A stretch of 52,775 nt of DNA from a virus. Below the pieces are notes generated by a model. That model had not been told where the DNA came from. It was given only the letters and a program-made list of their open reading frames with translations, and searched no databases. The translations under genes and the position numbers were made by a program. Every line of letters begins with the position of its first letter. The stretch's first letter is position 1. Shown here piece by piece: positions 13,229 to 23,100 of the stretch. Where the stretch lies: IMG/VR virus record IMGVR_UViG_3300030329_004607, positions 1 through 52,775 of that record; one strand, written 5' to 3'.

Positions 13229-13586
13229 ACTTGATGTTGTTTACATAGATTCTGGTGGAACTAAACACTTAGAATATAAGAAAGCTTTGTGTGCAGAGGC
13301 ACAAATAGAAGGTTGTAGACAGCGTAAATTAGAACAAAAAAAGAGGATTATGGATATAGTAGACTTAATATTGCGAGTCCTAAAAAGTGAAAATTGGGGA
13401 GTCTTTTATAAGAATCAGCCAATACAACCGCTAGAACTACAGGGTGGTGATTCACTTTACAAGGTGAACCAAGTTGACGAATCTCACGTAGAAGAAATGT
13501 TAAATGAGGCGTTAGCGAAAGGAGAATCTTGGCAGGAATCTTCGCAGACAGATTCGAGTCAGAGCAAGAACTCCATGACTGGTTAA
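13167..13586 (+). CDS. Early protein of unknown function (139 aa)
   Basis: The region ELDVVYIDSGGTKHLEYKKALCAEAQIEGCRQRKLEQKKR and the C-terminal block ILRVLKSENWGVFYKNQPIQPLELQGGD are plausible folded segments. The Ser/Gln-rich tail (ESWQESSQTDSSQSKNS) overlaps the next gene. The first ATG overlaps the previous gene by 62 bases; TTG at 13197 is an alternative. No family is recognised. Confidence 0.6.
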   Translation: MSTSIQGQKSLSKNNLKIKSELDVVYIDSGGTKHLEYKKALCAEAQIEGCRQRKLEQKKRIMDIVDLILRVLKSENWGVFYKNQPIQPLELQGGDSLYKVNQVDESHVEEMLNEALAKGESWQESSQTDSSQSKNSMTG

Positions 13587-13735
13587 TATCTTTTTATGAG
13601 GGGCAATTAAGAAAGCTCCTAAATGATATTGGTGGCACAACAGAATATGGTGTAAAAATTACACCACGTGTTATCAAGGTCACCATGGACAGGTATTCAC
13701 AGTTATTGGAGAAAGATAATGTTACTGATTGGTGA
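13529..13735 (+). CDS. Small acidic protein (68 aa)
   Basis: TTG start after AAAGGAG; reads AGIFADRFESEQELHDWLISFYEGQLRKLLNDIGGTTEYGVKITPRVIKVTMDRYSQLLEKD. The helical N-terminal half and beta C-terminal half suggest a small alpha/beta fold. It overlaps both neighbours by 58 and 17 bases, so coupled expression with the methyltransferase is likely. Confidence 0.55.
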   Translation: MAGIFADRFESEQELHDWLISFYEGQLRKLLNDIGGTTEYGVKITPRVIKVTMDRYSQLLEKDNVTDW

Positions 13736-14627
13736 TTGTTTTAAAAAGATAGATGAAATAGAAGAAAGCTCTGTTCAAGCAATAGTAACCTCACCACCTT
13801 ATTGGGGTCTTCGTGACTATAAGAAGGATGGTCAGTTAGGTGAAGAACTTGTTCCAGAGGATTTTGTAAATAGGCTTACTGCATTTTTTAATAAGTGTAA
13901 ACGTGTTCTTAAAGATGATGGTACTTTGTGGGTGAATATTGGAGATACTTATTTTGGAGCTAAAGGTGGCCATTGGGAGGGTGGTAATTCCATCACTAAC
14001 AATGCTACTGGCGACAATTATAGAATGCACCGAAAAGCACCCCCTAAGCACAGTAGATTGAAGACAAAGGACTTAACTGGTGTACCTTGGATGTTAGCGT
14101 TTTCTCTTCAAAAAGATGGATGGTATTTACGTCAAGATATTATATGGCATAAACCAAATCCAATGCCAGAGGCAGTTAAAGATAGATGTGTTAAATCACA
14201 TGAGTATATTTTCTTACTGTCATTAAAACCAAAATATTACTTTGATTATGAGGCAATACAAGAACCAGCTGTTTACGCTGGTGATAATAGAGCATCAAGG
14301 AAAGATAACAGAAGAGATGAACCTTTAAATTCTCACATGGCAGCCACTTCGCAGCCAGTAAAAGAATTTAGAAATAAAAGAGATGTTTGGTCAATTAATA
14401 CTGCTCAATCTGGTGAAGCACATTTTGCTGTTTTTCCAGAAAAGATTCCTGAGCTTTGCATAAAAGCTGGAACAAGAGAAGGAGACTTAGTTTTAGACCC
14501 TTTTATGGGTAGTGGTACAACTGCAACTGTGGCAAAAAGGTTAAGTAGAAATTGGGTAGGCATAGAACTAAATGAAGAATATGCTAAATTTATTAACACT
14601 AAAACATCACAGGAGGAATTATTTTAA
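13719..14627 (+). CDS. DNA methyltransferase (N4-cytosine/N6-adenine, beta class)
   Basis: 302 residues. The catalytic motif TSPPYW at 24-29 comes before the AdoMet motif DPFMGSGTT at 260-268, the circular order of the beta class. SPPYW-type catalytic motifs fit N4-cytosine or N6-adenine methylation. A variable target-recognition stretch lies at about 95-220. The start at 13719 follows GGAG and is preferred to an upstream ATG at 13668. No cognate restriction enzyme gene is adjacent, so it is likely a stand-alone phage enzyme that protects or marks its own DNA. Confidence 0.87.
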   Translation: MLLIGDCFKKIDEIEESSVQAIVTSPPYWGLRDYKKDGQLGEELVPEDFVNRLTAFFNKCKRVLKDDGTLWVNIGDTYFGAKGGHWEGGNSITNNATGDNYRMHRKAPPKHSRLKTKDLTGVPWMLAFSLQKDGWYLRQDIIWHKPNPMPEAVKDRCVKSHEYIFLLSLKPKYYFDYEAIQEPAVYAGDNRASRKDNRRDEPLNSHMAATSQPVKEFRNKRDVWSINTAQSGEAHFAVFPEKIPELCIKAGTREGDLVLDPFMGSGTTATVAKRLSRNWVGIELNEEYAKFINTKTSQEELF

Positions 14628-14628
14628 T

Positions 14629-14799
14629 ATGAAAAAGAAATGTTTTAACTGTGAATATACTCTCTATATAAATCCTAATGGCTTATGTAATAAGTGTCAA
14701 AAAATATATGATAAAAAAATAATCAAAGCTCTTAATAAACGTAATCAAAGAAAGACTCCTTACCCTGTTGGATTTGAATATAAAAAGGAGAGAAAATGA
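14629..14799 (+). CDS. Small zinc-finger protein (56 aa)
   Basis: MKKKCFNCEYTLYINPNGLCNKCQKIYDKK, then a Lys/Arg-rich tail. C5-C8 and C20-C23 make a small zinc ribbon. AGGAGG lies 12 bases upstream of the ATG. It ends ATGA, overlapping the helicase start. The basic tail suggests nucleic-acid binding. Confidence 0.65.
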   Translation: MKKKCFNCEYTLYINPNGLCNKCQKIYDKKIIKALNKRNQRKTPYPVGFEYKKERK

Positions 14800-16142
14800 C
14801 AAATAAAGAATTACCAAATGATGTTTCAATAGAAATTGCTGTTGTTGGAGCGGTTATAAGTTATCCTCATAAATATAATGATGTATCAAAATATATAGTA
14901 TCTGATGATGTATGGTATGAGTCTAAATGTAAAAGGCTTTGGAATGTAGTTTCAGGAATGATAAAAAGAAGAGAGCATATTGACCTCATGACTGTAAGTT
15001 CAATGCTTGACGAAGGTGATTACATAAATGGTGTAGACAATGTATTCATTGTTGATTGCATGAATAATTGTGGTCTTGAAAGAACAATAGAGGTGTATGC
15101 TAAAAAGATATATGAAAAATATTTATTACGTCTTGTTGTAAACCATGCAAAAGATATTGAAAAAAATGCAATGGATAATAAAGTTGATGCCCTTGATACA
15201 TTAGTTTCAGCCCATACATCCATAGGAGAATTAATAAATTTAAGACCAGATAATGATTTTGATATTAATGATGCTCTTGGTGATGCAATAGAATCAATAC
15301 AAAATACGGATAAATTATTAATAAAAACTGGCTTTGAAAATGTAGATAAATTTGCAGGTGGACTTACAAGGGGAGAATTAACCATAATTGGTGGTCGTCC
15401 AGGTCATGGTAAATCTACGATGATGTTGAACATGCTTAGCAATGTTCTTTCTACAGATAAAAAAGTCATGTTATTTAATAGAGAGCTTACAAATGTAGAG
15501 GTACTTAAAAAATTAATTGCACTTGAGTCTGGTAAATTATCATATGGAATGATACGTAAAGGTATATATGAAATGGAGCATCTTCAAGAACTTGATAGAG
15601 TACGTGGGTTTATTGCAAAAAAATATAATCCAAATAAATTTAGAATGTATGATAAAATAAGAGACTTTCCAACATCTGCAACAGAAATAAAGAAATTTAA
15701 ACCAGATGTAATATTTGATGACTATATACAATTAATAACTCCAGCTGGAAAAGAAGAGCAAAGAAGGTTACAGCTTGAACGTATTGTTAATGATTATAAA
15801 TGGATTGCAAAAGAATATAATTGTTCAGTAATTTTAGCTTCACAGCTCAACAGGTCATTGGAAACTAGAGGAAATCCAAAACCTCAATTATCAGATTTAG
15901 CAGAAAGTGGAGCAATAGAACAAGTAGCAGAAAATGTATTCTTTGTTTATTATCCATATAAGGTTCAAGCTTCAAAACCAGAAGATAAAAATCACATAAT
16001 GCTTGTTGCTGCTAAAGTTAGATATGGAGAAACAGGGACAATAGACATGTCATATAATGGAGATAAATGCAAAATATATAATAATGATGATGAAATGTTT
16101 GAACAAATAAAAGTAAAGGAATCAGATGAAATCCCCTTTTAG
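14796..16142 (+). CDS. Replicative DnaB-like helicase with DEIPF tail
   Basis: 448 residues. The N-terminal helical domain (about 1-120) is followed by a RecA-fold motor with Walker A GGRPGHGKST (199-208), the catalytic-glutamate strand MLFNREL (225-231), Walker B DVIFDDYIQL (304-313) and an ASQLNR sensor. It should unwind the fork. Length and layout are those of DnaB, without a fused primase. The last residues are SDEIPF, an SSB-style tip also seen on the SSB-like protein at 11407. The DNA for that tip overlaps the start of the resolvase gene. Confidence 0.9.
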   Translation: MTNKELPNDVSIEIAVVGAVISYPHKYNDVSKYIVSDDVWYESKCKRLWNVVSGMIKRREHIDLMTVSSMLDEGDYINGVDNVFIVDCMNNCGLERTIEVYAKKIYEKYLLRLVVNHAKDIEKNAMDNKVDALDTLVSAHTSIGELINLRPDNDFDINDALGDAIESIQNTDKLLIKTGFENVDKFAGGLTRGELTIIGGRPGHGKSTMMLNMLSNVLSTDKKVMLFNRELTNVEVLKKLIALESGKLSYGMIRKGIYEMEHLQELDRVRGFIAKKYNPNKFRMYDKIRDFPTSATEIKKFKPDVIFDDYIQLITPAGKEEQRRLQLERIVNDYKWIAKEYNCSVILASQLNRSLETRGNPKPQLSDLAESGAIEQVAENVFFVYYPYKVQASKPEDKNHIMLVAAKVRYGETGTIDMSYNGDKCKIYNNDDEMFEQIKVKESDEIPF

Positions 16143-16659
16143 AAAAATAATAGGAATTGATCCAGGTAAAGGCGGTGGGATAGCATTAATATCAGCTATA
16201 AGCCACAATAAAGAAGAGGTAAAAATATTTCCATGTCCTAAAGATGTAGATGGAATGGCAGCATTAATAGATGTTTGTCTCAGCAACGTCTCATCATACA
16301 GAGTAAAAGTATTCTTAGAAAAAGTTTGGGCATTCCCTACAGATGGTAGAGCTGGATCATTCTCATTTGGCTGTAACTATGGGCAATGGCAAGGAATATT
16401 AGCATCACATGAGCTTGAGCCAGTATTAGTTACTCCAAAGGAATGGCAATCACATTTTGAAATAAAAAAAGGTTTACCAAAAAATGTTAGAAAAAAAATA
16501 TTAAAACAAATGGCAAAGGATAAATGTCCAGATATGAAAGGCATAACATTAAAGACAGCAGATGCTTTATTGATTGCAATCTATGGGCTAGAAGCCTTTT
16601 TAAGCTACAAACGTGAACTGCCTTGGGTCTACCCTAGGGAAAAGGAAAAAGCTCTGTAA
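16126..16659 (+). CDS. RuvC-like Holliday junction resolvase
   Basis: 177 residues with an RNase H-type core: IIGIDPGKGGGIAL (D12), VFLEKVW (E65) and KTADALLIA (D146), the acidic positions of RuvC and poxvirus A22-type enzymes. It should resolve branched replication or recombination intermediates before packaging. The ATG lies in the tail codons of the helicase after AAAGGAAT, and the stop directly abuts the next gene's ATG. Confidence 0.82.
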   Translation: MKSPFRKIIGIDPGKGGGIALISAISHNKEEVKIFPCPKDVDGMAALIDVCLSNVSSYRVKVFLEKVWAFPTDGRAGSFSFGCNYGQWQGILASHELEPVLVTPKEWQSHFEIKKGLPKNVRKKILKQMAKDKCPDMKGITLKTADALLIAIYGLEAFLSYKRELPWVYPREKEKAL

Positions 16660-17175
16660 ATGGCTGATACAGAAGAAAAGGAGACAATACTTGAAATGTT
16701 AGATAGAAAATTAGGCGGTATAGAGGTAATTGATGATGAAATGGCAAGTCAAAACTTTAAAGACTCACTTGCCATAGGTCATACAGTAGAAGATAAGGTA
16801 TGTGCAAAGATAAGAAAGAAATATCGTAAAGCATATGTCAAACAAGGTTACTGTAAAGGATATGATATATATGTTCCTGAGAATGGAATGAAAGTAGAGG
16901 TTAAGCAAGATAAAAAATCAAATTTTACAGGGAACATTGTTGTTGAGATTGAGTTTAATGGCAAGCCTTCAGCTCTATCTACTACAGAAGCACATTACTG
17001 GGTATTTGATGATGGAGAGAAATACATGTGGATAACACCAAAGATATTGAGACAAATCATTGAACCATTGAGACCTGTTAAGTTTGTAGGTAATGGAGAT
17101 AACAAATCTAAGTTAGCTTATCTTGTTAAAAAGGATATTATTATTTCTAATTGTTTAAAGGTAGATAAGTATTAA
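16660..17175 (+). CDS. PD-(D/E)XK nuclease-like protein (171 aa)
   Basis: E44, then GYDIYVPENGMKVEVKQD gives D69 and E80-V-K82, the core of a PD-(D/E)XK fold, followed by a beta-rich region. No DNA-recognition domain is obvious. It could be a structure-specific or nicking endonuclease working with the resolvase. It has no Shine-Dalgarno site and starts immediately after the previous stop. It is the last gene of the early arm and its TAA overlaps the stop of the opposing giant gene in a single TTAA. Confidence 0.75.
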   Translation: MADTEEKETILEMLDRKLGGIEVIDDEMASQNFKDSLAIGHTVEDKVCAKIRKKYRKAYVKQGYCKGYDIYVPENGMKVEVKQDKKSNFTGNIVVEIEFNGKPSALSTTEAHYWVFDDGEKYMWITPKILRQIIEPLRPVKFVGNGDNKSKLAYLVKKDIIISNCLKVDKY

Positions 17176-20100
17176 ACATTATTTGGATAAGCAAAATATT
17201 TATTACGCCACTTAGATTTACGTATTATTTTTTGTAAGTCTCTATTTTTATATTCATATAATTTTGCTACTTTTCTTACCATCTTTTCATTCTCAGGTGA
17301 AAGCCAATCATAAAATTGATTCATTAAATTTTTAGATGTACCTTTTCTTTCATCAGAAATGTTAAGTGGTTTATAATGGGACATTACACTTTTTATAGCT
17401 TGTTGTGCTTTTTTATATCTTTTTCTTGGAGTTGAATATGGGTCAACTCTTCCTTCATCTGTTATTACAAAACTCATTGCATCCCAATATGCCTTTGCAA
17501 CATCTTCTTCTTTTCCAAACATTATTGCCTCTTTTAAATCTGTATAATAGGGCTGTCTTCTACTTATAGTTCCATCTCCAGAAAACATTGGCAGATTACG
17601 TTGCTTTTTAAATGTTCTAACCATTGCTCTAGTTGCCATGAAATCCTTAAAGTAAGGGCTATTTTTATATAAAGTTGTTCTAAATAAAGTCATAGCTTGA
17701 TTTGCAACTACAACAGTTTGTTTAGTCCAACTTTTAATAGCCTGCCCTAATGTTTGTCCTCCACCTCTTACTTTGGCAATTTGTTTGTTAGCTTCTAAAA
17801 TATTTCTAATTATTACAGGCTCTATTATTGGAACTCCAAGTTCTCTTTCATATGGATTGAGTCCAGGTATGACTTCTCCAGCTAAACCAAAAAACTCTGA
17901 TCTCCATAAATTTAACATTGCTTTTGAAAATCCATCATCTTGTGTTAATGCAGAACCTGTTGGAGGTTCTTTGCCAAAAGCCTCTTTAAATACAAAATAT
18001 AAAGCTGCACCACTAGCAGAATGTGCAAGTGTAGCTCTAAGCAGTGGAGCAAAATTGCCAAATTCTTGTATTGGTTTTATGAAATTTCTATGAATGTCAA
18101 TAGTAGTAGCTGTTGCCATTCTTTGGAATAATGTTAAAGGTTTAGCCTCAGCTGAAGACATCCATAGTGGAAGTAAAACAGTTGAAGTTCCACCTTGAGT
18201 AGTTACATGTGAAAAGTGTCCAACTTTATTTATTATAGATGAATACTTGCCTTTTACATCTACTGAAGATAAATCTTTTGTATTTTCAAGAAAACTAATT
18301 TCATCACCACTCAAATGCCAGACCTCTTCCATCAATCTTCTCATTCTACTTTTATTTGTCTTCATTTTAAACATGCCTTTTTCGCCACGTAGTTTAGAAA
18401 CAACTTGATCAAAATATAATTGTCCAGCATGAGAAGAAATTATTCTATTCATGTTTTCAGTTTGTGTCATAAAGTTAAATTTAAAAAGATTTCTCATGTT
18501 TAATTTTTTACCAAGTACATCAAAACCTATCTCATCAAGTTCTAAATTTTTAGCACCATATTCAAGATAACCTTTATTTCTTGCCTCATGCCAAGCAGAT
18601 GCATCAAACATATGCTTTATTCCACTCATTGTTCTCCAAAAGCCATGAACACCTATTGATCTTGGTATACCAATGGCAAGGTTTTTCATTCCAGATAAAG
18701 GAGAAGATAAACCCATAGCAGCAGATGAACTTGCAATTATACCCCCAGCCTTATAAAGAGGTGATGCTAATGACTTTTTCAAATCTCTTTCAAAACCTAA
18801 TTGTCTTTCAACTGCTAAGTTTGCATAAGTAGCTATACCTCCACCTTCCCTTCCATCTTCAGCTAATTTAACTATTTCTGAAAGAGTTCCTGTATGTATT
18901 TTATGTTTGCTTCCAGTTCCAGTCCATTCAGGAAAATAGCTAACATTTGCTAAATGCTTTGACATTCTTCTAACGTACATTCCAGCAGTACCCTCAATAG
19001 TATCATCATATACTTTAATTTTTTCTTGTATTCCTCTGTCATTTGTAATATCAACATATTCTTTCATCAATCCTTTACGTGGAATTAAGTGAGGATTTTT
19101 AACATGGCCATATCCATATTTGAGAGCTTTAAACATTTCTTCTCTGATTTCACTTCTAAGTTTTTCTCCTTCAATAGAATTAGGGTCTTTATATTTATCT
19201 TCAAGAACTTTAGCCTCAGTATCAGATTTAGCTTTTTCTTTTGCTTGTTTTTTGGCGAGTTGGTTTGCTTGTTTTTCAACCATTTCATTTATGTAATTAC
19301 TATCTTTATGAAGATATTTTAAAGCTTTCTTTGTCCAAGCTCTTGTCATGTAATTATCAACTTCAATGGATTTCATTTCTGCCATTATTGTTTTAGCACT
19401 CTCAGGAGTTTCATGTTTTAATAATGCTTTTTCAAGTTCTTTCCAAATTTCAGTTTTATATCTATCCCATACTTGATAAGCTCTATATTCATCAGACTTT
19501 ATATCTTTGTTTTTACCATGCACTTTTTCATAAAAGTCTTGTTGACTTTTTGATAGTTCACCTTCTTGGTATAGTCTATCAGCTCTTTCTTTATCAAATA
19601 TTAATACAGCATTTTTAGATTTCTTTTTACCTAAAGTTGTTTTTATAAGATTAATTGCCTGATCTCCTGGCCCTTTATATAGAACATGTTCAGCCCATTC
19701 ATGATTCAAAAGTCTATTAGAGATTCTCTTTCCAGCTTCACCACCATAATTTTTAAGAACTAACCATACAGGCATAACAGCACGACCATAACGATACATC
19801 CATGGTTGTTTTTTAGAAATATCTTGCTCTCTCAACATCAAGTGATCTGTTAAATTTGTATCTTTAACTGGAGGTGCTTCATATTCACTACGCACCATGG
19901 ATTCATATGCTTTCATTGTTTCAGGAGATGCATTTTCATACTTTCCACCTTCAACCCCCATTAATTCTAAAGAAGCTTTTGCAACTTCTGGATGGACATG
20001 GTACTTATCGTTTACATCTTGTATTCTTCTAAAAATAGGCTCAGCAGATTTACTATTACCATAATTAGCTGGATGGTCTACTAAATATTCTTGGTATCTT

Positions 20101-23100
20101 TGCATTTGATCTAAAGTTATATTATCTGCTTTAAAGGTTGTATCTCCAAAAATTTCAGTTCTAACTTTATTATATCCTTTTAAATCAGCTTTTTTAACTC
20201 TTCTATCAAGACTATCCATTCCACCCTCATGCACTTCTCTATTTAGTTTTTTTATTTCAGCTTTTGCTTGAGGACTTTGTTTCGCTGTTTGATATTTAGT
20301 TATGAATTCTTTTGCTCTTTGCTCTGGAAGATCACCTTTCATTACTCTTTCACCAAGAATACGAGCAACATCATTTTTATTATGAACATTTAATTTATGT
20401 TTTAAGTGACTCCAAAACTTGTTAAGGAAATTTTTAACCTTTCCTATCATTGTTTTATTTTTCATGTTACCAGCAACATATTCACCGATAGCTTGAACCA
20501 TGTTTTCTTCACCTCTAAACATACGTTCACCATCTTTGATAAGTTTTTTACTTTTCTTATCTCCAAAGGCACGAAGAACATCAACAACATGGTGAGACAC
20601 CTCATGCGGAATAGTATCAGCTCTAGCATCTCCTTTAGCTATATCAATAAGATGACCAGTAACACGACCAAGAACAGCTTCTCCTTGAAACTTTCCTAGA
20701 GTATCCTTTAATTGTATATCAAGTTCTGGATAAAGTTTTTTAAAATGGTTTATTTGTGATTTTAATTGATCAACACTTATTCCTAAACTTTTAGATGCAC
20801 TTTCAAGTTGATATTTTGTTTCTTTAGTCCCAAATAGTTCTGATAATTTATTGCTTCCATCAAGAACTGATATATTTTCAGTTAAAATATCTTGTATAAT
20901 TCCACTAAGTTCTACCTTAGTTGCTTCTGGCATAGTTCCTTTATAATACTTGTTTACAACTTCAGAACTACCCTTATGCCCAAGATAAAAAGATAATAAA
21001 TCTTTTTGCCTTTGTGTCATTCCAACTTGATCAGCTCTAGTTTCTATAAACTTTCTTACATCTTCAACACGAATATTAGCTTTATATAAATCTTTTATTA
21101 ATTCTGGAGTATTTTTACTTTTAAATATAGGATCATTTTTACCAACTTTATTTTCTTTTATAATTGTTTGTATTTTATCATATAAATTTTTTGAAATTTT
21201 AACAGGTCTTGGATTGCCACCACCCTTTTTAACAAGACCTGGAGTAACATGATAATAATATTCCATCTTACCTTTTATTTTTTTCTTTTTAATATTTGAT
21301 GGAGTAAGGGCGTTAAACTCACCAGTACGAACACCAAGACCTTCTACACCATGTAGGGATGCAGAAACATGAAGTTCTTTTTGTTTTGTTGTTGATTTAT
21401 TGAATGTTGGTAGCTTTTTTACACTTTTAGCTATATCTGCTTCAAGATTAATTTCTCCTATAGCTTCTATTCTCTCACCTGCGATACGTTCACGAATCTG
21501 TTTTGCAAGTTGCCAAACACCTTTATTAGATAAATCTTGTTTTCTAAATGGTTGCTCTATAAGTTTTTTATAACCTGCCCAATCAACAAATTCAGAAAAT
21601 GCAGTTGCCATTGGCTCTGGTCTTAAAGGAAGATTTGGATCACGACTATCAATTCCTTGTAAAATTTTCTTTATATCATTTGGTTTAATTCTTTCAATAG
21701 AATCTTTACCAAGGAATTTTAATCCTTTAGCAATTAATCTCACAGAACCTTTATTACCCTCTCCTGCTTCAACCCAAGCAAGTAAAGAATTTTTTGTAAC
21801 ATTATCTTTTATTTCTGGAATATGTGTTTTTTGTTCTGGAGGTTTCTCAAAGTCAATTAAAGTTTTTTCAAGTTCACTTGTATCACGATATGAAAAATCT
21901 TTATCTTTTCTTTTTATTTTAAGATTTTCTTGTACTTGCTTCATCTCAGCAGAAGTAGTTGCAATATCTCTATATCTTGTTGTAGCACCTTCACGACCAG
22001 TAGCTATTGCTTCTGTTTCAGCGAGTTCACCTTTTTCTTGCTTTATTAATTCTGTAGCTTGTTTTCTACCTTCTGGCGTATCAATATCAAGCTCTGACAC
22101 ATCTATACCAAGAGATTCACTTTCTTCAAGTATTTTCTTTTCAGTATATATGACTTTACCTTGACGATCTCTTACTTTGTCACCTTTCCATGTATCAGAT
22201 AATTTTAATAATTGTTCTTTATGTTTTTTAAAAGAACCTAAAAGACCTTCATACATTGGATTTATAGGATCAGTAGCATGCTCTATAAGCTTTTCAACAG
22301 CTCCAATTTGCTCACTAACATTGGTTATCAATCTATTTGCTCTCTCAGTAGAACCTTCAGTAATACCATCAACATAATCACTTATAAGTATTTTTGTTTT
22401 TTCTTGAGATGATTGTAAATCTTCTTTAAATTTTATATATTTTTCATCTACACCTCTTTTTTCCTTATGAAGAGTGTCTGCAATTTTTTCATCATTTATA
22501 GCTTCCTCAATATCTCCTTGCTCTCTCTTTTCTCTTGCTCTTTCCCTTATCTCTAATTCCTGTTTATCGAGAATACTTGCATGTCTTGGATTTCCTTCAC
22601 TATCTACACCATGTTTAGCTTTTTCAGCTTCTTCTAAAAGTTTATAATGCTCCATACTTTTAGAGAATACTTTATGCATTCCTTTTGTTATTCCAAATAA
22701 ACCAAGATCAGCAACTAATGATACACCTATATCTCTCCATCTAACGTCTTCTCCTTTTGCAACTGCTGTTACTACATCTCCTGCAGTATATACAGCTGAT
22801 TCTGCTCCTATTTGACCTACAGGGCTAGTAAGTCCAAGCAATGTCCTTTCCCCTTTTGATATTGCTTCTGTTGCTTCTTCTCCTGCTTTAGTAGCAATTT
22901 TACCTGCTTTGGAAAATTTATCTAAAAGATGTGCATTTGAATAGGCTAAACCTCCACCAGCAGCACCAGCAAGTCCACCAAGTATACCTCCATGCATAAC
23001 GCCCTTAGCAATACCGCCCATTACATCTTCACCATTTACACCTGCTTGCACTCCACCCATAGCACCTTCATATGAGGCAAGTGTAAAAGCTTGTCTTGTA

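Noticed and set aside
13551-13560. GATTCGAGTC resembles the T-arm of a tRNA
   Set aside because: No acceptor, D or anticodon stems can be drawn around it, and it falls inside overlapping protein genes (ADRFESEQ).
17773-22377. Open plus-strand frames across the late arm
   Set aside because: They are antisense shadows of long, well supported minus-strand genes and show no ribosome sites or protein-like composition.
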